Shown: positions 6,800 through 9,268 of the stretch, piece by piece | Layout of the letters: each line of letters starts with the position of its first letter | Position numbering within the stretch: position 1 is the first letter of the stretch | DNA from: JBFMAI01 sp964462635 | GTDB lineage: Bacteria; Planctomycetota; Phycisphaerae; UBA1845; Fen-1342 | DNA: 9,268 nt | Direction of reading: 5' to 3' | NCBI GenBank assembly: GCA_964462635.1 | Contig: CAYWYJ010000141.1 | Span: forward strand, 1 to 9,268 | Position numbers and translations under genes: made by a program | Notes under the pieces: model-generated | What the model was told of the DNA's origin: nothing | The model's input: the letters and a program-made list of their open reading frames with translations, nothing else | Database searches by the model: none

Positions 6800-6826
6800 G
6801 TTATCCCGCGCCGTGTCGAGCCGCAA
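6800..6826 (-). promoter_or_regulatory. Possible promoter for pepF
   Basis: On the minus strand, TTGCGG (6826-6821) is followed after 15 bp by GATAAC (6805-6800), in one of the few AT-richer patches of the gap. The spacing is short and the -35 match is weak. If used, transcription would start near 6795, giving a leader of about 75 nt to the 6718 start and almost none to 6787. Confidence 0.25.
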
Positions 6827-7148
6827 GCGTCGATAGTTGTCGGCGGCACCGGAATGGTGCGTGTCGTCTCCGGCGATTCTTGTACTACTAACGATCGGAT
6901 TCTCCTCGGCGCGACGAGATTCTCCGGCGGCCGACGGCCGGTGCGGAGCCCGGTCGCCAAAGGCGACTCGCTGTGGCGAGCCGCTACGTTTGGCTGCGGC
7001 CCCCAGGCCGCGCTGGGCTTCGGCAATGGCTTGTGGCCGGCTACAGCCCCTTGGGGGCCAGCGCGGTTCGCTGAGCCTGTGACGCCCCCGCACTGGATTT
7101 GGCAATTGTCGAGACGCTGGATTGGGCGGCACTCAGCGCATCTGCCGG

Positions 7149-9268
7149 TTATTTCGCATCGAGCCAGTTGTCGCCGCGGGCCACGTCCACCTTGAGCGGC
7201 ACGCGCAGGGGCAGGGCCCCGCTCATCACCTGGCGGAGCACGTCCGCCAGCGCCGGGGCGTCGCCGCGCGGGGCCTCGCACACCAGCTCGTCATGCACCT
7301 GGAGCAACATCCGCAACGGCAGCCGCTCGGCGAGGATGCGGCGGTGCAGCCGGTTCATCGCCGTCTTGATGAGATCGGCGGCGGAACCCTGAATCACCGT
7401 GTTGACGGCGAAGCGCTCCGCCTGTGCCCGCAAGCCGGCGTTGCGCGAAGCGAGGTTCTCGATCGGCCGTCGCCGGCCAAGGATGGTCTGCACGTAGCCG
7501 CGCTGCCGCGCCTCGGCAATACAGTGCTCCATGAAGCCGCGAATACGCGGGTAGCGCCGATAGTACGCGTCGATGAACGCCTGGGCCTCCGCGCGGGACA
7601 TCCCCGTCGCCTGAGACAACCCGAACGCCGTCTGGCCGTAGATGATGCCGAAATTGACCGCCTTGGCCCGGCCGCGCATCTCCTTGGTCACGGCGTCCAG
7701 CGGCACGCCGTTGATCTCCGCCGCCACGAACGCGTGAATGTCGCGGTCCTCCTGGAAGGCGCGGATCAGGGCTTCGTCTTCGCTGAAATGGGCCAGCACG
7801 CGCAGCTCGACCTGCGAGTAGTCCGCCACGATGAGCTGCTCATCCGGGCTGCGCGGCACAAACGCCCGGCGGATTTGCCGCCCGAGTTCGGTACGGATCG
7901 GGATGTTCTGAAGGTTCGGTTCGCTGCTCGACAGCCGCCCGGTGACGGTGCCGGTCTGGTGGTAACTGGTGTGCAGGCGGCCGGTGCGCCGGCTGCACTG
8001 GGCGGGCAGGGCGTCCACGTAGGTCCCGCGCAGCTTCTGAATCTCGCGGTATTCGAGCAACAACGCGAACAGCGGGTCGCCGGTCTCGCGCCCGAGCACT
8101 TCCAACGTGTCGGCGTCGGTCGAACGCGTCGTCTTCGTCCGCCGTACCACGCGGAACTTCAGCTTGTCGAACAGGATTTCCGCCAACTGCTTCGGCGAAT
8201 CGAGGTTGAAGCGCGTGCCGACGAGCCGGTAGACCTCTTCCTGAATCGCGTCGATCCGCGTGCTCATGTCGGCGCCGATCCGCCGCAGCCACTCCGTATC
8301 CAGGCGGATGCCGTGGTGCTCCATGTCGGCCAGCACCGACACCAGGGGCATCTCGGTGTCATAGAACAGCCGATCGACGCCGAGCGGCGCGAGCTGCGGC
8401 TCGAAGAGCTGCCGCAGCCGCCAGGTGTAGTCCGCGTCCTCCGCCGCATACTCGGCCACGCGCTCGACCGGCACCTGGTCCATCCGCAGCTGCTGCGGCG
8501 GTTTGCCGATCAGGTCGGTGATCGGGATCATCCGGTGCCCGAGCAGATGAAACGCGAGATGGTCGAGGCTGTACGAGCTGCGCGTCGAATCCAGCACGAA
8601 CGCGGCCACCATCGTGTCGAACAGCGGCCCCGCGACCAGTATGTCGGCGTTGCGCAGGACGTTCAGGTCGTACTTCAGGTTCTGCCCGACCTTGCGTTTC
8701 GCGGGATCGGCCAGCAGGGGGCCGAGCTGCGCGCGCACGTGCTCCAGCGGCAGCGCGTGGCCGAAGACACTACGCACGGGGACGTAGTAGCCGCGCCCGA
8801 CCTCCCACGCGAACGACACCCCGACCAGGTCGCAATCGCTCGGATTCACCCCGGTCGTTTCGGTGTCCACCGCGAACTCCGGCCGGCGTGCCAGGGCCGC
8901 GACGAGTTCGTGGAGCCCCTCCGGCGTGTTGACCAGGCGGTAGTCTCCGCCGTCGGGCTGCCGCAGGTCGGCGGCGGAACCCAGTAGGACAGCCGTCCCC
9001 GGCTGTTCACGGTCCAAGAACGAGCCCGGAGCGCCAGCGACGGGTTCGCGGATGCCCGTGGCGTCCGTGTGCCACTGCTCTTGAGCAGTGGTCTTGCTCG
9101 AAGAACCAGCCCCCGTCCCACCCGCTCCCTTACGGTCGCGGCTCGGTTCGGCGGGCGCGACGCCCGCACCCCCCAGTAGCGCCGGACCGGAGCCTGCCCG
9201 CCGTGGCGGGAATCCGGCGTCGCGGAGGCCGTCGGCCACCGCGTCCGCTCGCTCACGGTCGCGGTTCG
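7149..9268 (-). CDS. polA: DNA polymerase I, 3'-5' exonuclease and polymerase domains (5' end outside window)
   Basis: Partial gene: the frame stays open to the window edge, so residues are counted here from the GTG at 9239 (696 visible). This is family A DNA polymerase, acting in Okazaki-fragment processing and repair. The proofreading domain is complete: Exo I AVDTETTG (Asp125, Glu127), Exo II NLKYDLNVL (Asp191) and Exo III YAAEDADYT (Tyr264, Asp268). The polymerase domain has motif A VADYSQVELR (Asp473), motif B with Arg522, Lys526, Phe530 and Tyr534, and motif C QVHDELV (His649, Asp650, Glu651). Phe530 matches the position where Phe rather than Tyr disfavours dideoxynucleotides. The 5'-nuclease domain of normal Pol I would lie beyond 9268, so its presence cannot be judged. 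Residues about 1-80 are an odd Gly/Ala/Arg-rich linker made of repeat DNA. A genuine start at GTG 9239 is possible but unlikely. Confidence 0.96.
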   Translation of the reverse strand, partial: NRDRERADAVADGLRDAGFPPRRAGSGPALLGGAGVAPAEPSRDRKGAGGTGAGSSSKTTAQEQWHTDATGIREPVAGAPGSFLDREQPGTAVLLGSAADLRQPDGGDYRLVNTPEGLHELVAALARRPEFAVDTETTGVNPSDCDLVGVSFAWEVGRGYYVPVRSVFGHALPLEHVRAQLGPLLADPAKRKVGQNLKYDLNVLRNADILVAGPLFDTMVAAFVLDSTRSSYSLDHLAFHLLGHRMIPITDLIGKPPQQLRMDQVPVERVAEYAAEDADYTWRLRQLFEPQLAPLGVDRLFYDTEMPLVSVLADMEHHGIRLDTEWLRRIGADMSTRIDAIQEEVYRLVGTRFNLDSPKQLAEILFDKLKFRVVRRTKTTRSTDADTLEVLGRETGDPLFALLLEYREIQKLRGTYVDALPAQCSRRTGRLHTSYHQTGTVTGRLSSSEPNLQNIPIRTELGRQIRRAFVPRSPDEQLIVADYSQVELRVLAHFSEDEALIRAFQEDRDIHAFVAAEINGVPLDAVTKEMRGRAKAVNFGIIYGQTAFGLSQATGMSRAEAQAFIDAYYRRYPRIRGFMEHCIAEARQRGYVQTILGRRRPIENLASRNAGLRAQAERFAVNTVIQGSAADLIKTAMNRLHRRILAERLPLRMLLQVHDELVCEAPRGDAPALADVLRQVMSGALPLRVPLKVDVARGDNWLDAK
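9072..9091. repeat. Perfect hairpin inside the polA linker
   Basis: CCACTGCTC and GAGCAGTGG pair over 9 bp with a 2-nt loop (TT). It is read in frame as part of KTTAQEQWH in Pol I. In size and build it resembles the intergenic hairpins at 332-351 and 4708-4727, though the stem sequence differs. Confidence 0.7.
9123..9145. repeat. 23-bp direct repeat, copy A, in the polA linker
   Basis: Matches 9246-9268 at 20 of 23 positions; the shared core is ACGGTCGCGG. The copies are 123 bp apart, a multiple of three, so on the minus strand both encode the same kind of peptide: S-R-D-R-K-G-A here and N-R-D-R-E-R-A in copy B. Confidence 0.7.
9151..9167. repeat. Perfect hairpin adjacent to repeat copy A
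   Basis: GCGGGCG and CGCCCGC form a 7-bp stem with a 3-nt loop (CGA). It lies within the Pol I linker reading frame, and a further CCCGCC-GT-GGCGGG stem is at 9197-9210. Together these suggest that the linker is a cluster of small palindromic repeats. Confidence 0.55.
9246..9268. repeat. 23-bp direct repeat, copy B, at the window edge
   Basis: Second copy of the 9123-9145 repeat, differing at three positions and running to the last base, so the true repeat may be longer. It is translated in the same frame within the presumed polA coding region. Confidence 0.65.

Larger units (their letters stand above)
6719..7148. other. 430-bp non-coding gap between pepF and polA with several inverted repeats
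   Basis: No credible gene lies here; frames that cross it are low-complexity extensions of the neighbouring genes. It holds the pepF leader and several inverted repeats: GTCGCC-AAA-GGCGAC at 6953-6967, CTCGC-TGTG-GCGAG at 6967-6980, and a 9-bp pair CCGCGCTGG (7008-7016) with CCAGCGCGG (7058-7066) enclosing about 41 nt. GCCCC-TTG-GGGGC at 7046-7058 is a further small stem. These could be the polA transcript end, degraded repeat elements or a structured leader. I see no T-run, no known riboswitch motif and no tRNA arm. Confidence 0.5.

Noticed and set aside
6840..7140. tRNA or known riboswitch in the gap between pepF and polA
   Set aside because: No cloverleaf arms, T-loop sequence or recognisable aptamer core could be found by eye.
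7122..8987. Long plus-strand open frame (621 codons) opposite polA
   Set aside because: It is the antisense shadow of a gene with complete Pol I exonuclease and polymerase motifs; it has no domain of its own.
1580..9268. A joint DNA-repair system of mutS2 and polA
   Set aside because: They lie on opposite strands more than 3 kb apart with unrelated genes between; co-location alone is not evidence.

Overview
The window is high-GC bacterial chromosomal DNA carrying five complete genes and one that runs off the right edge. The lineage cannot be proved from sequence alone. A planctomycete-like bacterium is the best guess, because of the very high GC, the exported housekeeping-type peptidase, the small acidic lipoprotein, and the many short GC-rich hairpin repeats both between genes and inside a coding linker. 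I see no tRNA, rRNA, CRISPR array, transposase, integrase or phage gene.

Layout from left to right. A tiny lipoprotein gene (21-254, minus) follows an intergenic stretch rich in palindromes (255-542). Next is an exported TPR protein (543-1487, minus). It is divergently arranged, across 92 bp, with mutS2 (1580-3994, plus). mutS2 ends tail-to-tail with, and overlaps by 8 bp, an unrecognised 174-residue protein (3987-4511, minus). A 248-bp gap holds a two-hairpin inverted-repeat element (4652-4733). Then come an exported M3-family oligoendopeptidase of the PepF type (4760-6718, minus), a 430-bp non-coding stretch (6719-7148), and DNA polymerase I (7149 to beyond 9268, minus), whose N-terminal part lies outside the window.

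Apart from mutS2, everything lies on the minus strand. The gaps between minus-strand genes are 248 to 430 bp, so the genes look like separate transcription units rather than one operon. MutS2 and Pol I are both DNA-maintenance proteins, but opposite strands and distance argue against a functional unit.

The less ordinary points are these. The MutS2 has the core and ATPase modules but no Smr nuclease domain; instead it has two KOW-like segments and a long Pro/Ala tail. Pol I keeps an intact proofreading exonuclease, but its interdomain linker appears to be built from in-frame repeat and hairpin DNA. The intergenic regions hold a 145-bp imperfect palindrome and two copies, in opposite orientation, of a paired-hairpin module placed shortly downstream of minus-strand stop codons. 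I found no convincing new multi-gene system.
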